A stretch of 64,000 nucleotides of DNA from Palaemon carinicauda (GCF_036898095.1 NC_090739.1:68468351-68532350), one strand, 5' to 3'. Numbered from the stretch's first letter, positions 39,940-53,806 are shown. Notes: generated from the letters alone by a model not told the origin. Numbers and translations are program-made.

Positions 39940-41850
39940 CTTTCGACAGTGAAGCTTTGAAATTCTATTCTTGATTACATTCTTCATGACTCTAAGACCT
40001 TCCATACTTCAAGAGGAAAGTAAGTACCTTTCGCCAAGGCAAAAACTTACCCTTCATGTAACAGTTCCTCCTTTACTTAAACCAGATGGCTCAGACACTC
40101 ACTGTCCAAAGGAAAAGACAACCCTTTTGGCTCATGGTTTTGACAGTAAACAGAGTAATGAAAAACTTGAACTTCCTCATTCCTGTTTTCCTGAGGCTAA
40201 ACTAACTAGTTTAGCTTTTCGATCTCGTGAAATTAAAGCTCTGTTGATGGACCTTGATGCTTATGGAGGTGTAGACCCAAATGGTATTTTTCCTTTGTTT
40301 TTTATAAAGACTGCAGATTTCTTAGCCCCAAGGTTATCTGTTATTTTGCGCAAGTTGGCAAGAAGATGAGCTTTTAGCACTTGTTGAAGCATTGGGAATG
40401 TTACTCCTCTATGTAAATGGGTTTGTGGTAGCTCAAGTCCAACTAATTGCCGCCCAATTTTCATATCTCCCACATTATCTAAAGTTTTTGAACGTCTTCT
40501 GGGAAAATGTCTTAATAGGTTTACTGTGGGTAATTATCTATTCCCTAGTTTGCAATTTGGTTTTCGTAAAGGCCTTGGAGCATGTGATGCCCTTCTTACA
40601 ATCTCCAATGATGTACAGAAATCCCTTGATTGTGGTCAGGAAGTTCGTATGATTGAGGCTCTTGTTTTCAAACTCAAACAGTTGGGAGTGGGTGGGTCGT
40701 TTCTCAGCATTATTGTTGATTTTTTGAGTAATAGATCTCAAAGAGTTGTTGTTGATGGGCACCATAGTGAGTATAGGAATGTGATATTTGGTGTTCCATA
40801 GGGTAGTGTTCTTGGCCTATTACTTTTCATACTATATACACATGACATGTTGTTTGGCCTAGAAAACAAGATTGTTGCATATGCAGATGATGCTATTCTC
40901 TTTGCATCAATTCCATCCCTTGAATGTAGATCTTGGGTTGCTGAATCCCTTAATAGAGATCTAGCTAAAATTAGTGCATGGTGCAAATTATGGGGTATGA
41001 AGTTGAATCCTAACAAAACTCAAAGTATGATTGTAAGTAGGTCAAGGACGGTGGCTCCTCAACATCCGGATCTCAGTATTGACAATGTTTCTTTAACTTT
41101 GTATGACTTAAAATTTTAGGTGTGATTCTCGACAGCAAATTTACTTTTTAGAAACACATTAGGTCTGTTTCTTCTTCCATTGCACAAAAAAATTGGCTTA
41201 TTGAGAAAGTCTTTTAAGATTCTCGGTGATCAATCTATTCTGAAGAATTGTTTTAATTCTTTCATTCAATTTTGTTTCGAGTGTTGCTCCCCTGTCTGGT
41301 CTTCAGCTGCTGATTCTCATCTTAATTTGTTGGACAGAAACTTACGGTCTATTAAATTTCTTATTCCTGATCTAGATAATCTTTGGATCCATCGTTCAAT
41401 TAGTTCATTATGCATGTTGCATAAGATTTTTCATAACTCTGACCATCCTTTACACTTAGATTTTCCTGGACATTTCCATCCTGTTCGTAATACTAGGCAG
41501 GCAGTTAATTCTAATAGCCAGGCCTTTTCCATCATGAGGCTAAATACTAAATTCTAGAAGTTTTATTCCAGCTATGACCAAGTTGTGGAATGATCTTCCT
41601 AATCGGGTAGTTGAATCAGTGGAACTTCAGAAATTCAATGTTGCAGCAAATGATTTTATATTGAACAGGCTGACATAAGTCTTTTTATAGTTATATAGGA
41701 CATATCTGTTTTGACGTTGTTACTGTTTTTAGAATGATTTATAGTTAATTGGTTCTCATCATATATTAATTTCCTTATTTCCTTTCCTCACTGGGCTATT
41801 TTCAAAGCATCTTGCTTTTCCAACTAGGGTTGTAGCATGGATAATAATAA
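39940..41850 (+). pseudogene. Non-LTR retrotransposon (LINE family A), defective RT
   Basis: Plus-strand RT remnants run from about 39971. Visible blocks are NCRPISISPTLSKVFERLLG, LQFGFRKGLGACDALLTI, LVFKLKQLGVGG, the NVIFGVP-stop-GSVLGLLLF motif (VPQGS type; TAG at 40799), VAYADDAILFASIPS (catalytic YADD, about 40868), GMKLNPNKTQSM, and a C-terminal WNDLPNRVV block ending near 41680. The segment that should hold RT motif A (first catalytic Asp, AFD-type) is missing between QEVRMI and EALVFKLKQ, in frame. Several other frameshifts and stops break the ORF. The 3' UTR carries CCTCACTGGGCTATTTTC, GCATCTTGCTTTTCCAACTA and a TAA-type tail, shared with short repeats elsewhere. An inactive copy; clade not resolved. 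Confidence 0.8.
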
Positions 41851-41929
41851 TAATAATAGTTTTTTCTTGTGTTTAGTGTTTCTAGTGGAGGAAAGGCATA
41901 GGGGTGCCTTTACAATATATAAGCTTATA

Positions 41930-42193
41930 TATACCATCATTATCATCATTTCCTCTTACGCCTATTGCCTTAAAGGGTCTCGGTTAGATTTCGCCCGTCG
42001 TCTCTATTTTGAGATTTTGAATCAATACTTCTCCATTCGTCATCTACTTCACGCTTCATAGTCCTCAGCCATGTAAGCATGGGTCTTCCAACTCTTCTAG
42101 TGCCTTGTGGATCCCGGTTAAATGTTTTGCGAACTAATCTCTCTTGAGAAGTGAGAAAAGCATGGCTAAACCATCTCCATCTACCCTTCACTA

Positions 42194-42195
<2 letters not shown>
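41930..42195 (-). pseudogene. RT C-terminal remnant of a LINE (family C)
   Basis: The minus strand reads GRWRWFSHAFLTSQERLVRK, TFNRDPQGTRRVGRPMLTWL and, later, SKSQNRDDGRN. This is the C-terminal pattern (GHxxR..., NPQGxRxxGRPxxTW, DRxxWR) found after the RT domain in several non-LTR families. It is severely 5'-truncated and starts at the (TA)n tract of the neighbouring element. Confidence 0.6.
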
Positions 42196-42264
<69 letters not shown>

Positions 42265-42270
42265 CATACA
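42196..42270. repeat. (AT)n with CATA end
   Basis: 65 bp of AT followed by CATA repeats. On the minus strand it is the tail of LINE family B. Confidence 0.95.
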
Positions 42271-43628
42271 TATACCAAGGCACTTCCCCCAATTTTGGGG
42301 GGTAGCCGACACCAACAATGAAACAAAACAAAAAGGGGACCTCTACTCTCTACGTTCCTTCAGCCTAACCAGGGACTCAACCGAGTTCAGCTGGTACTGC
42401 TAGGGTGCCACAGCCCACCCTCCCACATTTCCACCACAGATGAAGCTTCATAATGCTGAATCCCCTACTGCTGCTACCTCCGCGGTCATCTAAGGCACCG
42501 GAGGAAGCAGCAGGGCCTACTGGAACTGCGTCACAATCGCTCGCCATTCATTCCTATTTCTAGCACGCTCTCTTGCCTCTCTCACATCTATCCTCCTATC
42601 ACCCAGAGCTTTCTTCACACCATCCATCCACCCAAACCTTGGCCTTCCTCTTGTACTTCTCCCATCAACTCTTGCATTCATCGCCTTCTTTAGCAGACAA
42701 CCATTTTCCATTCTTTCAACATGGCCAAACCACCTCAACAAATTCATATCCACTCTAGCCGCTAACTCATTTCTTACACCCGTTCTCTCCCTCACCACTT
42801 CGTTCCTAACCCTATCTACTCGAGATACACCAGCCATACTCCTTAGACACTTCATCTCAAACACATTCAATTTCTGTCTCTCCATCACTTTCATTCCCCA
42901 CAACTCCGATCCATACATCACAGTTGGTACAATCACTTTCTCATATAGAACTCTCTTTACATTCATGCCCAACTCTCTATTTTTTACTACTCCCTTAACT
43001 GCCCCCAACACTTTGCAACCTTCATTCACTCTCTGACGTACATCTGCTTCCACTCCACCATTTGCTTCAACAACAGACCCCAAGTACTTAAACTGATCCA
43101 CCTCCTCAAGTAACTCTCCATTCAACATGACATTCAACCTTGCACCACCTTCCCTTCTCGTACATCTCATAACCTTACTCTTACCCACATTAACTCTCAA
43201 CTTCCTTCTCTCACACACCCTTCCAAATTCTGTCACTAGTCGGTCAAGCTTCTCTTCTGTGTCTGCTACCAGTACAGTATCATCCGCAAACAACAACTGA
43301 TTTACCTCCCATTCATGGTCATTCTCGCCTACCAGTTTTAATCCTCGTCCAAGCACTCGAGCATTCACCTCTCTCACCACTCCATCAACATACAAGTTAA
43401 ACAACCACGGCGACATCACACATCCCTGTCTCAGCCCCACTCTCACCGGAAACCAATCACTCACTTCATTTCCTATTCTAACACATGCTTTACTACCTTT
43501 GTAGAAACTTTTCACTGCTTGCAACAACCTTCCACCAACTCCATATAACCTCATCACATTCCACATTGCTTCCCTATCAACTCTGTCATAAGCTTTCTCC
43601 AGATCCATAAACGCAACATACACCTCCT
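42271..43628 (-). pseudogene. RTE-like LINE (family B), 5'-truncated, RT frame open
   Basis: From about 43633 to the stop at 42517 the minus strand encodes roughly 370 uninterrupted codons. They include [18 protein letters not shown] (motif A with catalytic Asp), [18 protein letters not shown] (motif B), [12 protein letters not shown] (FADD box), [19 protein letters not shown] and the C-terminal RWFGHVERM...[14 protein letters not shown]. The endonuclease and N-terminal RT are absent. The apparent start inside the (TA)n tract is meaningless. The 3' UTR (42516-42271) ends with GGCTACCCCCCAAAATTGGG, GTGCCTTGGTATATG and a TATG/TA tail. An open frame of this length suggests a recent insertion, yet it cannot be autonomous. 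RTE-clade placement is inferred. Confidence 0.8.
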
Positions 43629-43641
43629 TATATATATATAC

Positions 43642-43694
<53 letters not shown>

Positions 43695-43707
43695 TATACA
43701 TATATAT

Positions 43708-43769
<62 letters not shown>
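43629..43769. repeat. (TA)n microsatellite between two LINEs
   Basis: 141 bp of TA with a few CA/TG steps. It separates the truncated 5' end of LINE B from the 3' end of the RT relict at 43.79-46.0 kb. Confidence 0.96.
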
Positions 43770-43771
<2 letters not shown>

Positions 43772-43784
43772 TCTTTATCAGACA

Positions 43785-46000
43785 TTAATAGTCTACTGCA
43801 GAACAAAAGGGTTTCAGGCATGTCACTCCACACGCTTCTGTTTAAGGTTTTTCTGTATCAGCCTATACACAAGTTTTCTTAGCTCGTCAATCCATCGCCT
43901 TCTCTTCCTTCCCCTGCTTTGTTTGCAATCTTTAGGCACCCATTATGCTATCCTCTTTGTCCATCTATTATCTGTCATTCTCATTATATGTCCTGTCCAC
44001 ATCCATTTCTTGTTTTATGTGTTGTTAGAATATTTTTTATATTAGTTTGCTCTCGTATCCATGTTGCTCCTTTTCTGTCTATTTATGTTATTCCTATCAC
44101 GATTCCTTCGATTACTCTTAGATTATAAGTAGTTTACGTTTTAGGGCTTTAGTAAGACTCCAAATTTCTGAATCACAAGTTATACTGGTAGGACCATCAA
44201 ATGAAATATATTTCTTTTTAGAGAAATTGGCGTTTTATTTTTCATAATTTCATTTTGTTTACCAAAAGCCCTCCATGTTTATCCTCCTTTTAGTTTCAGT
44301 CTCATGTCCTGGGACAAATACTTACTGTATGATCCAAGAACAAATATTCGTTAACAATCTCTGTCTGTTCGTTCATAACTCTTATTTGTTGTCTCTGCAT
44401 TTTTCTTGAACTTTATCTTAGTTTTACCCATATTAGTTTCAGTCCTACATATCTGCTTTCTCTATTCAAATCTTCTATCATCTTTTGCAATTCCTCCTAT
44501 TATTCACTAAATAGTACTATGTCATTTGCAAGTCTTAAGTCATTAAGGTATTTCCTATTAGTATTAATTCCCACATTTTCTCAATCTAAATTCTTAAATA
44601 CTACTTCTAAGCATACTATGAATGATCTAGGAAAGATGGGATCTCCCTGTCTATTTTCTCTCTCGATTAGATTTTTTTCATCATCTTTATATATATATTT
44701 AGAAGTGCTGTACTTCTCGTATAGATATCTTTAAGTATTCTGACATAAGAATCATCTTTTCCTTATCTTTGTAGGTCTTTCATTACTGCTGAAGTTTTGA
44801 CAGAATCAAAAGCTCTCTCATAATATATAGATGTCATACATAGTGGTTTTGTCATACTCTGTGGATTTTTCAATTAGCTGGATATGGATATGGTCAGTTA
44901 TTGGATACCTGCTTCTAAGTCCTTCCTGTTCTCAGAATCTTGGTTTATTAAGTTCTAGCTTTCTTTTTATTTGACTTAATATAATCTTTGTAAATATTTT
45001 ATTTATTACGGAGAGTAAACTTATTGGGAGTAATTTTTCATGTCTCTTGCGTCTTATCTTTTTGTTAAATAGTATAATGATAAAGTTATTCCAAATTGTA
45101 GATATAGAGCATTCTTGCAGACATTTTATGTAAAGTTTGGGAAGTGCTACTACTGTGAAATCTCCTCCATCTATTATTAAACTAATTGCTAGGCCATATT
45201 CTCCTGCCGCTTTACCTCTTTTCATGCTTTCTTCACTTCTCATAATGTTACTTTTAATACTGGCTCAGGTGTTTCATTATTTCTAGTGGCAAAGTTATCT
45301 CTTGTATCACAATTGTATAGCATTGTATAGAAGTCCTCTGTAATTTTTATTGCTCCATCTCTTTCGTAGATAATATTTCCATTTTCATCCTTTAAAGCAA
45401 AAATCTGTTGGCACCTTGTTCCAAATCTTCATTTTATTAACTTGATGTTTTTTCCTTTCCTTATTGTTTCCTCATCTTTGGACTGATTGTATTGATGAAT
45501 TTCTTGAGTTTTTAGTTTGTTTATTGTTTTGTATACATCTGCTAATTCTATTTCATCTCTCTTGGATTTTACCCTCATTACCAATTATTTCTTTATTAAA
45601 TACTTTGTCTTTTCTGGTAGTTTTCCTTGATCTTGCTAAGGAATTTTTCCAGCTATCTCTTGCGCTGATCCCAATACAGATTTTGTTAGTTTACTGTTAT
45701 TTTTTTTCTGTACTTGCTTCCATTTCATCGTGTAGCTGGGAGTACCTATGTTGTATTGCTATGCTAAACTCATCAGATTTTTTGCTCATTATGGGAGTGT
45801 TTACTTTCTTTCTTAAGATTAGTTTTTCTCTTTCTTTCCTTATATTTAGACAAATTTTACTTCTCGCCATTCTATGGTCGCATAACTTTAACTTGTTTAA
45901 CAGTTACATCTTTAAGTAAATTAATTTTTTCATTGAGAATAATATGTTTCATTTTTCGTTTCTCTATTTGGACTTTTTCATGCTAATTTTATAAAAAAAA
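43785..46000 (-). pseudogene. Old RTE-like LINE relict
   Basis: Read on the minus strand from about 45950 down, fragments in changing frames resemble a LINE polyprotein. These include an N-terminal RT stretch with MKRGKAAGEYGLAISLIIDG, LPISLLSVINKIFTKIILSQ (RPISLL-type block) and the end [20 protein letters not shown] near 43890. The 3' end reads CCCTTTTGTTCTGCAGTAGA then a TGATAAAGATGA tail into (TA)n, related to the terminal block at 1.05 and 5.6 kb. Many stops and frameshifts indicate age. Confidence 0.65.
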
Positions 46001-46088
46001 AAAGACGTTTTTAAGACTTTTAGATTGTTTCTTTCAACAAATTCTACAAACTTGTCTCTTTCATTTCTTATATCTACTCCAAATTTAC

Positions 46089-46216
<128 letters not shown>

Positions 46217-46249
46217 AATAGGGAGAATATACATTGAAAAATAACACAA

Positions 46250-47135
46250 CCATTTCTACTACATTGATCCTTTAATTGCTGAATCTTGGAAGGACTCCCA
46301 TTTTAGTAAGAACTTTTCCATGTTAGTTACTTTATTCACCTACACAGGAAATTCAATCGTTCATCAGGAGTATGTCGCACCCCTTACACCTTCGGCACCA
46401 TTAATCAATATCTTTGCTTCAATGCTCTTAATCCCAATATGTATTTCATACCTTTTAGTCGAACCTTCCTAGAGCTTTCTGTCCAGATATTTTCATGGAA
46501 ATTCTGAATTCTGAAAAAAATTCACATATCCTTTGTCGTCCATTATTCCCGTAGGAGCAAGCCCCCTCTAAATACTCGTACATTCTTTCACTTATGCAAG
46601 GCCTTTTTTTCCCATTTCACCTGTGCATATTCACATGTACTAGTTTATTAATTATTATGAAAACTGAAAACACATATAATGTGAAAATATTTAATCTCAA
46701 AAGCTTTAATTTTTTTCCAGACAAATAGTCCTAAGAAGAGTTGAGTTATCAATCGCTTTATATATTGCCCTTTTTCTTCCATAGAAAAAAATAAGCCTCA
46801 CATTCTGCTATATTTCTTGATTCCCATATTCTTTGACTTACCTCTTCTTTAATTTTGCCATCAACAACTTTATTTACTCCCGGATACTTCACGCAATCAG
46901 CCAGTCCTACTCTTCCACTATCTATACTGGCATTTTTGACTCAATCTTTCTGGTTTCCAATTAGCCTTATCACGTTATTTCTTGTTCATATTCAGTCTCA
47001 GCTGTCTCATCTTGCAAACCATTTCTAACTCCTTTATCAACTACTGACTGGCAGTTCCTCTTTAGGCCTTCTCCTCCCAGTTACCAAAGTGTCACCTGCA
47101 AACGTCAACCATTCTTTTATTATTGTTATTAACGA
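46250..47135 (-). pseudogene. Degenerate RT remnant
   Basis: The minus strand near 47120-46750 reads LTFAGDTLVTGRR (a decayed FADDTLV box), a VIRLIGNQKD stretch, and SGRVGLADCVKYPGVNKVV resembling the FKYLGxxI region after an RT domain. Toward 46.3 kb the similarity fades. No intact frame. Confidence 0.45.
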
Positions 47136-47167
47136 ATAGGAAAAAGGCACGCTAATAGATGAAGATT

Positions 47168-48480
<1,313 letters not shown>

Positions 48481-48679
48481 GTAATAGGATGGTCTCCAAA
48501 ATTAAAACGATGATGACTTGTGTTTAAAATATAAGGACTGTGCCTTTAACCCCCATTGCTTTTCATTAACAGATGAAATCATAAGGCTGTATATATCTTT
48601 ACACTTTATTATCTAGATAGTTTATTTGAGCGAAAGACGTTAATGACAATGTTTGAGAAAAATATGACACAATTATTCT

Positions 48680-48949
48680 TGTAGAATTTCAAAAGTTCAA
48701 ACTTGCACCAAATGTTTTTACGCTGAACAGGCAGATATAAGTATCTTTTTTATAGGTTATATATGAAAAATATGTTTTAATGATGTTAATGTTCTTGAAA
48801 TACTTTATATTTATTGTATTAATTGTTCATTACGTCTCATAATAGTTTATTTATTTTATTTTCTCCCTTTCCTCACTGGGCTATTTTTCCCTGTTGGAGG
48901 CCATGGGCTTTAAAACATCCTTATTTTCCAACTAGGGTTATAGCTTAGC

Positions 48950-49022
<73 letters not shown>
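48680..49022 (+). mobile_element. LINE family A, 3' end, plus orientation
   Basis: It matches 41.62-41.85 kb: a decayed FKFAANVFTLNRQI C-terminus, TTTCCTCACTGGGCTATTTT, ACATCCTTATTTTCCAACTA and a 72-bp TAA tail (48951-49022). It lies head to head with the minus copy at 47.3-48.5 kb. Confidence 0.75.
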
Positions 49023-49024
<2 letters not shown>

Positions 49025-51280
49025 ATCCAGAGTAGTCTCCCTTTTAAAGGTTTTCTTTAATGGACAAATTGCTATAGATGAGATGATGTCTGGAAAATAT
49101 AGACTCCTAGACTCGTGGAAGCCTTAAATTCATGATTCATATAGATTCGGATCGCATCTCCGAACGTAAATAAAGATCACAGACTTCGGGGATATTGTTG
49201 ATTGGCCTTGTAACTTGCGAACTACCGTCGTGGTTAAACTAGTGGTTACCGTTACCTCCCTTTTATCAGTGTATTCTTATTTTGTCTTGATTATTCGATC
49301 GGAAACAAAAGTATAGAAGGAAACTGGTTGAACGGAAGAAGTAAGTAAACTGCATTCTATTTAAAATTATAAGGATAGGTTAAGGCAAATGTGAGTGTTT
49401 TGACATGAACTTGTTTCCTGTCTATTGTTGATAGGGCCTGTCACTGGGACTGTCCTAAGCAACGTGCACCTTTGTCCATTTTTTATTTGAGTCACAGTTT
49501 AAGGTAGATAACTTAAAACGAAATAATAGAAGCTGGCATTTTATTTTGACTTGTATAGCACCTTCAAAATAAGACTAGCTTTTACAGTACTATTACTGGA
49601 CTACCGGTACTTATCCTTATCATAGGTCTATCACTCCCAGTTATATGTTTATCCTGAAATATGTTGTAAGTTTGATGTCTTGGAATGATTTAATTTAGTT
49701 ACGTAACTAAAGGCAATAAATCATATAATCGGTAAATATGAACCCCAACACCAGTTGCATATAAGATTGTACATTCATTTATATCCTCATAACACTTTGT
49801 GCTAAATCTCTTTCTTATATGCATCTTTTGGATTTATATTTTCTGTAGCACAATGTCCCTATTGAGGAAAATAAGAAGTGACAATAATTGGGAAAATCTA
49901 CGTTTTTCAAATTATAGAAGTTTTGAAATTCCAGAAGTTGACTGAAAAAACATATTTTAAAAGAAACAAACTGAAGATCACCACTTTACCCGAGGTTCCC
50001 CACTTAACCTAACTTAGGAGCTGTATCCTTACCTACTTACCTGGCAGCCTACTCCCCATGCAATCCCCCCTAGAATGCCATATCCTTAGCTTACCCATAA
50101 GGTGCTGTCACACCAGCAATATTTCTGTGGACTACTTTCGAGTTTGTTGTCGACTTTTCAAAGAAGTCGGCATCATTCCGTATTATGGTTGTCACGTACA
50201 TTCTTTATCCTACCGTGGTTGTTGTTGTCCAAACTTATAAACAAACCACCTCAGCTGTAACTTCCAAGTGTGAATTTTGTTGATTTTGTTTCCTACATTT
50301 TTGCAATTGGTTCTTATAATAACAATGGGTCATTCAATTTTATATGTTTTATTTATCTTGACAAGATAGAGGATGGGGTTATTCATCTTTACAAGATCTG
50401 TGTATAGAATTGCAAACTAGGGTAGGAGTAGCTTAGCCTTTAAAAATATTTCATAACCTATTGCTAAACCTAGATAGACTATTCCTAACCTTTATTACAC
50501 AACCACAGGCTCTCCATATTCCATTTAATGATTTGAAATACACTTTCTTTGAGATGTAAGTAAACAATAAAGTTGACGGTAGCGACGGGTTGAATCCAAT
50601 TGCTATTGTTTTCAAAATTTATGATGACACCAGAGTTGTCATCAAAATATAAAGTTATCGACAAATTCAAAAGTCTACATAAATTTCACTGTAGAGAGTA
50701 AGATTCCCCTACTGTATACGACCAGAAAAACAGTCCTTAAACTAAGCAAATTAGTGTGACAGGACCTTTAGACCAAGTCTCAATACAGTACTCTCTTTGT
50801 TTGACAACCAGCTTCATTCTAGAAACAGGGTTTTTCAAACTAATCTCTTAAATTAACCCACCCATAAAGCTTGAAAAACATGTATATTCCTATGCAGATA
50901 CAAACCTCTGAGTCATTTATATGGGGTAACTGCTAATCATGTTTTCTATAATGGGCCAATCAAAGAAAACTTTTTTTGATTGCATCATGCTTCCTTGTTA
51001 GGCAACCGTAGTGCATGGAGCAAGAGGACTCCAGCTCACATCGCTTTCCCACAACATTGCTGGTCGTGAAGAAAAGAGGCTGTGCTCTCTCTTACTCTCT
51101 GCAATCAAGTCCTTTGCATTCAACTCGCTTACCCTTTTAGTGTTTTGGTGCCCTTGACTTATCTTTTCTTTATTTACAGTCACTGGTATTACTGTACAAT
51201 TCACTGTCTGTGAGTTACGAGCGAGTGGTTTATGTCTAGTAAATTTTGTTTTGATCCATAACTGGAATACAAACCAACGC
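49023..51280. other. Intergenic stretch, nothing recognised
   Basis: AT-rich to moderate GC. No frame above about 70 codons has recognisable motifs. A GC-richer piece at 49.98-50.25 kb and another at 51.0-51.15 kb may be repeat fragments, and short splice-like strings near 49340 are not supported by any coding potential. Confidence 0.45.
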
Positions 51281-52809
51281 TATTTATTAGGGGTATTACT
51301 TTCGGCCAAGCTGAAAGGACAGGCCATTAGAATTTAGCGAGGGTTAACTACCTATCCTGCTAGTTAGCGGGGGTTAGGGTTTGTAGCTAGCTACACCCCT
51401 CACTAATACACCTGTGACTGACCTTCACTTTGCTTTTGGCTCAGATGGAGAACGGTTAATGCTGCTCTTCCTCCTCTCCATTTTGGACTGCCTTTAATCT
51501 GTTTTTTGCGTTTCTTTTCAGTGTGTGTGTATGCCGAGTTTCTTCCACAGCTATGCGTACCTATAACGGATCGGAGGGCCGCCACCTGCGGCAATTTCAT
51601 GTCCGCTGTGGAAACAGATCCCCACTGCCTTTGCGCCGTCTGCAGAGGTCAACGCTACGACGTAGACAATAAGTGTGATGAGTGTCGGGGGTGGTCTGCC
51701 TCCCAGTGGGAAAGGTTTGGGAGTAGGTGGAAAAAGAAGTCTAAGCGGGGCTCTTCTCCTTCGAAGTAGGAAAAACCCAAGGCTTCTTCCTCCAAAGCTC
51801 CTACTCGAACGGCTTCCTCCGGGCGCCCGAAGCGTAGTAGTGTGGACCCATTAACACCTGGTCACCCTCGGTCCTTGAGAGACTGTGCTGCCTCCCCCAG
51901 TGAGGCAGCCCCGGCTCTCCCCCCGAGTGAGGCCTTATCTCTTTCTCCTGTATTGCAGATGTGGCCTTTGTTGGGTTTGTCCGGTTCTCCATCCAAGGAG
52001 GCATTGCTACGGTTCATGCGGCGGGGTGCAAATCTTCAGCGGGTATCAGCGTTAGACGTCGACTCCTTGTCCTAAGTCGATGTGGTAGCGTCGGAGGACT
52101 CTTCTACTGCCCCGCCAGCAGTTCCTTAGGCAACGTCTTCTGCATCATCTACCGTCTCCGCCGAGTTCTGCGTTCCTTCCCCTGAGGAACATCCTTCGGG
52201 GGAAGAGCAAAGTCCGAGGCACGTCTCTCCTGCGAGTGTTCCCCTTTCCAGCTCAGAGGCACACATAGAGACTCCTCTTTGGAGGCCTGCTGATGATCAG
52301 CTTGTTGATCCTACGTTCGTTGTGCAACTTCGTGTTGGTGGCAGAGGACCTTGCCGTGTCCATCCTCCCCTCCGCCATCAGGGTGCTCTTGCTCCCTTGG
52401 CGAAGAGACACCTCTTCACTTCGTTGCCTCTTCGGAGGAAACTGCCCTGCCTGCCTCTTTTGGTTCCCGACCATCGCATCCGTCATTGGCCTCTCCTCAA
52501 CGAACTTTGGTTCATTTGTCGCTTGCAAGGAATCATTCTCGATCTCCTGACCATATGTTACGTTCTCTGTCTCATCTGGCTTCTGCTTGACGTTCACCTG
52601 CTTGTCAGGTTCAAAATCGACACACAATGCGAGAATCGCCCACCGTCCCATCAGCTTGTAAATCGCCTAGCCATCGCGTACAGCTGACGACTCGTGAACC
52701 CCCTGCTCCTTCAGCCTCTCGTAAATCGCTTGCTACTTGAGAATTGCTTGCAGTTTGACAATCGTCTGGTCCTTCAACCTTATGTAAATTGCTGGCTAGG
52801 CAAGAACCA
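51281..52809 (+). pseudogene. Gag-like zinc-ribbon retroelement, copy 1 (5' part)
   Basis: A leader (GTATTACTTTCGGCCAAGCTGA..., ending in a TTTCTTTTCAG acceptor-like string) precedes a protein region. An ATG at 51553 opens a frame that a 1-base shift disconnects from the main domain: FMSAVETDPH, a zinc ribbon CAVC-x10-CDEC, then WSASQWERFGSRWKKKSKRG. A TAG at 51767 interrupts the frame, which then continues with Ser/Pro-rich sequence and LLGLSGSPSKEALLRFM up to 52075. Past that, Pro/Arg/Ser-rich pieces run in other frames to the Tigger insertion. The ribbon plus Ser/Pro linker resembles Gag-like proteins of DIRS or LTR elements in marine animals. The family is inferred and no polymerase is visible. 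Confidence 0.6.
51599..52075 (+). pseudogene. Gag-like zinc-ribbon frame with internal TAG
   Basis: I do not recognise a named family with certainty. The first in-frame ATG is 51599 (MSAVETDP). The cysteine spacing C-x2-C-x10-C-x2-C fits a zinc ribbon. A basic patch KKKSKRGSSPSK precedes TAG at 51767-51769. After the stop the same frame stays open to 52075 with PLTPGHPRSLRD, a Ser/Ala/Pro stretch and PLLGLSGSPSKEALLRFMRR. The same order (ribbon, basic patch, SPSK, LGLPGLPSKDSLLHF) recurs near 62.2-62.7 kb. Confidence 0.6.
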
Positions 52810-53278
52810 CAGTGAACCCTCGCTACTTCGCGGTTCGACAATCGCGGATTCACCACTTCGCAGGGTTTTTCCATAACCCATATATATATATATATATACA
52901 TATCGCGGATTTTCCGGAAAATTCGAAAATACCGCGAAATCTGAAGACCCCCAAATACGATATTTTGTTACCTGTAATTCCATTAATACTGTAATTAGTA
53001 ATATCTGCTCTTACTGATTGTTCATTGCATTACATATGATATATAATTCAGCACAGAAAGAAATAAAACACGAAAAGAGAATGTGATCATACGATAATTC
53101 AGTACGTAGTAAAATTAAATCGAACATGAAACGCAAATCAGATGCAGTCATACCATATTAGAATGGTGTGTACTGTAATGGATGTGCTTCTTTTCCATGA
53201 ATCTTTTGTATGTATACGTACGTAGTACAGTACTGCATCCAATAATATTCTTTGTTGCAAAAATCACATTTCGAATAA

Positions 53279-53284
<6 letters not shown>

Positions 53285-53317
<33 letters not shown>
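53285..53317. repeat. (GA)n inside Tigger copy 1
   Basis: 33-bp GA run. The homologous site in copy 2 (57329-57402) is 74 bp. Confidence 0.95.
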
Positions 53318-53320
<3 letters not shown>

Positions 53321-53554
53321 TAAAATAGCGTACGTAAAGTGTGTATTATTATTATTGTTATTATTATTATTATTGTTGTTGTTGTTAATAAAATTATTAT
53401 TGTTATTATTATTATCATTATTATTATTATTATTACTGTACAGTATTATTATCATTATTTATTATTATTACGGTATTGTACTTAATCTACGTACGTTCAG
53501 TATGCGCGGGGCATCTTCTATGAGTAGGTAACCAACGCATCATAGTACTGTAAG

Positions 53555-53806
53555 ACGGGTTGTGATTGGTTCAAGCGCTGATAGATGACGAATCAGAACT
53601 CAAGTTTTGTTATCTAGCCTGTGATTGGTGTTTTGCCCGCATCTTCTACCCGCAGCATCAAAGTTCTCGCGGGGCTGGATCGTTCACTCTCTGTTACCGC
53701 GTATCGCTGAGTAGACGTTCTTAAGTTTGTGAAGTTTAATCTGTGCTGTGTGCGACCTTTTTAAGTTGAACTTTTTGTTACAGTACTGTACGTAAATCCT
53801 ACTGTA
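53555..53806 (+). promoter_or_regulatory. Tigger transposase upstream region
   Basis: GC-richer 250-bp region with two inverted CCAAT boxes (TGATTGG at 53563-53569 and 53622-53628), conserved at the same places in copy 2 (57652-57658 and 57711-57717). Probably the transposase promoter and 5' UTR; no TATA box is evident. Confidence 0.45.

Noticed and set aside
42517..43833. Apparent 438-residue protein beginning upstream of and through the (TA)n tract
   Set aside because: The first ~65 residues are the 3' end of a neighbouring LINE plus the TA repeat read through; only the RT part from about 43633 is meaningful.
49300..49360. Possible splice donor and first exon (AGAAGTAAGTAAAC) on the plus strand
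   Set aside because: No start codon with a coherent frame or matching downstream exon was found.
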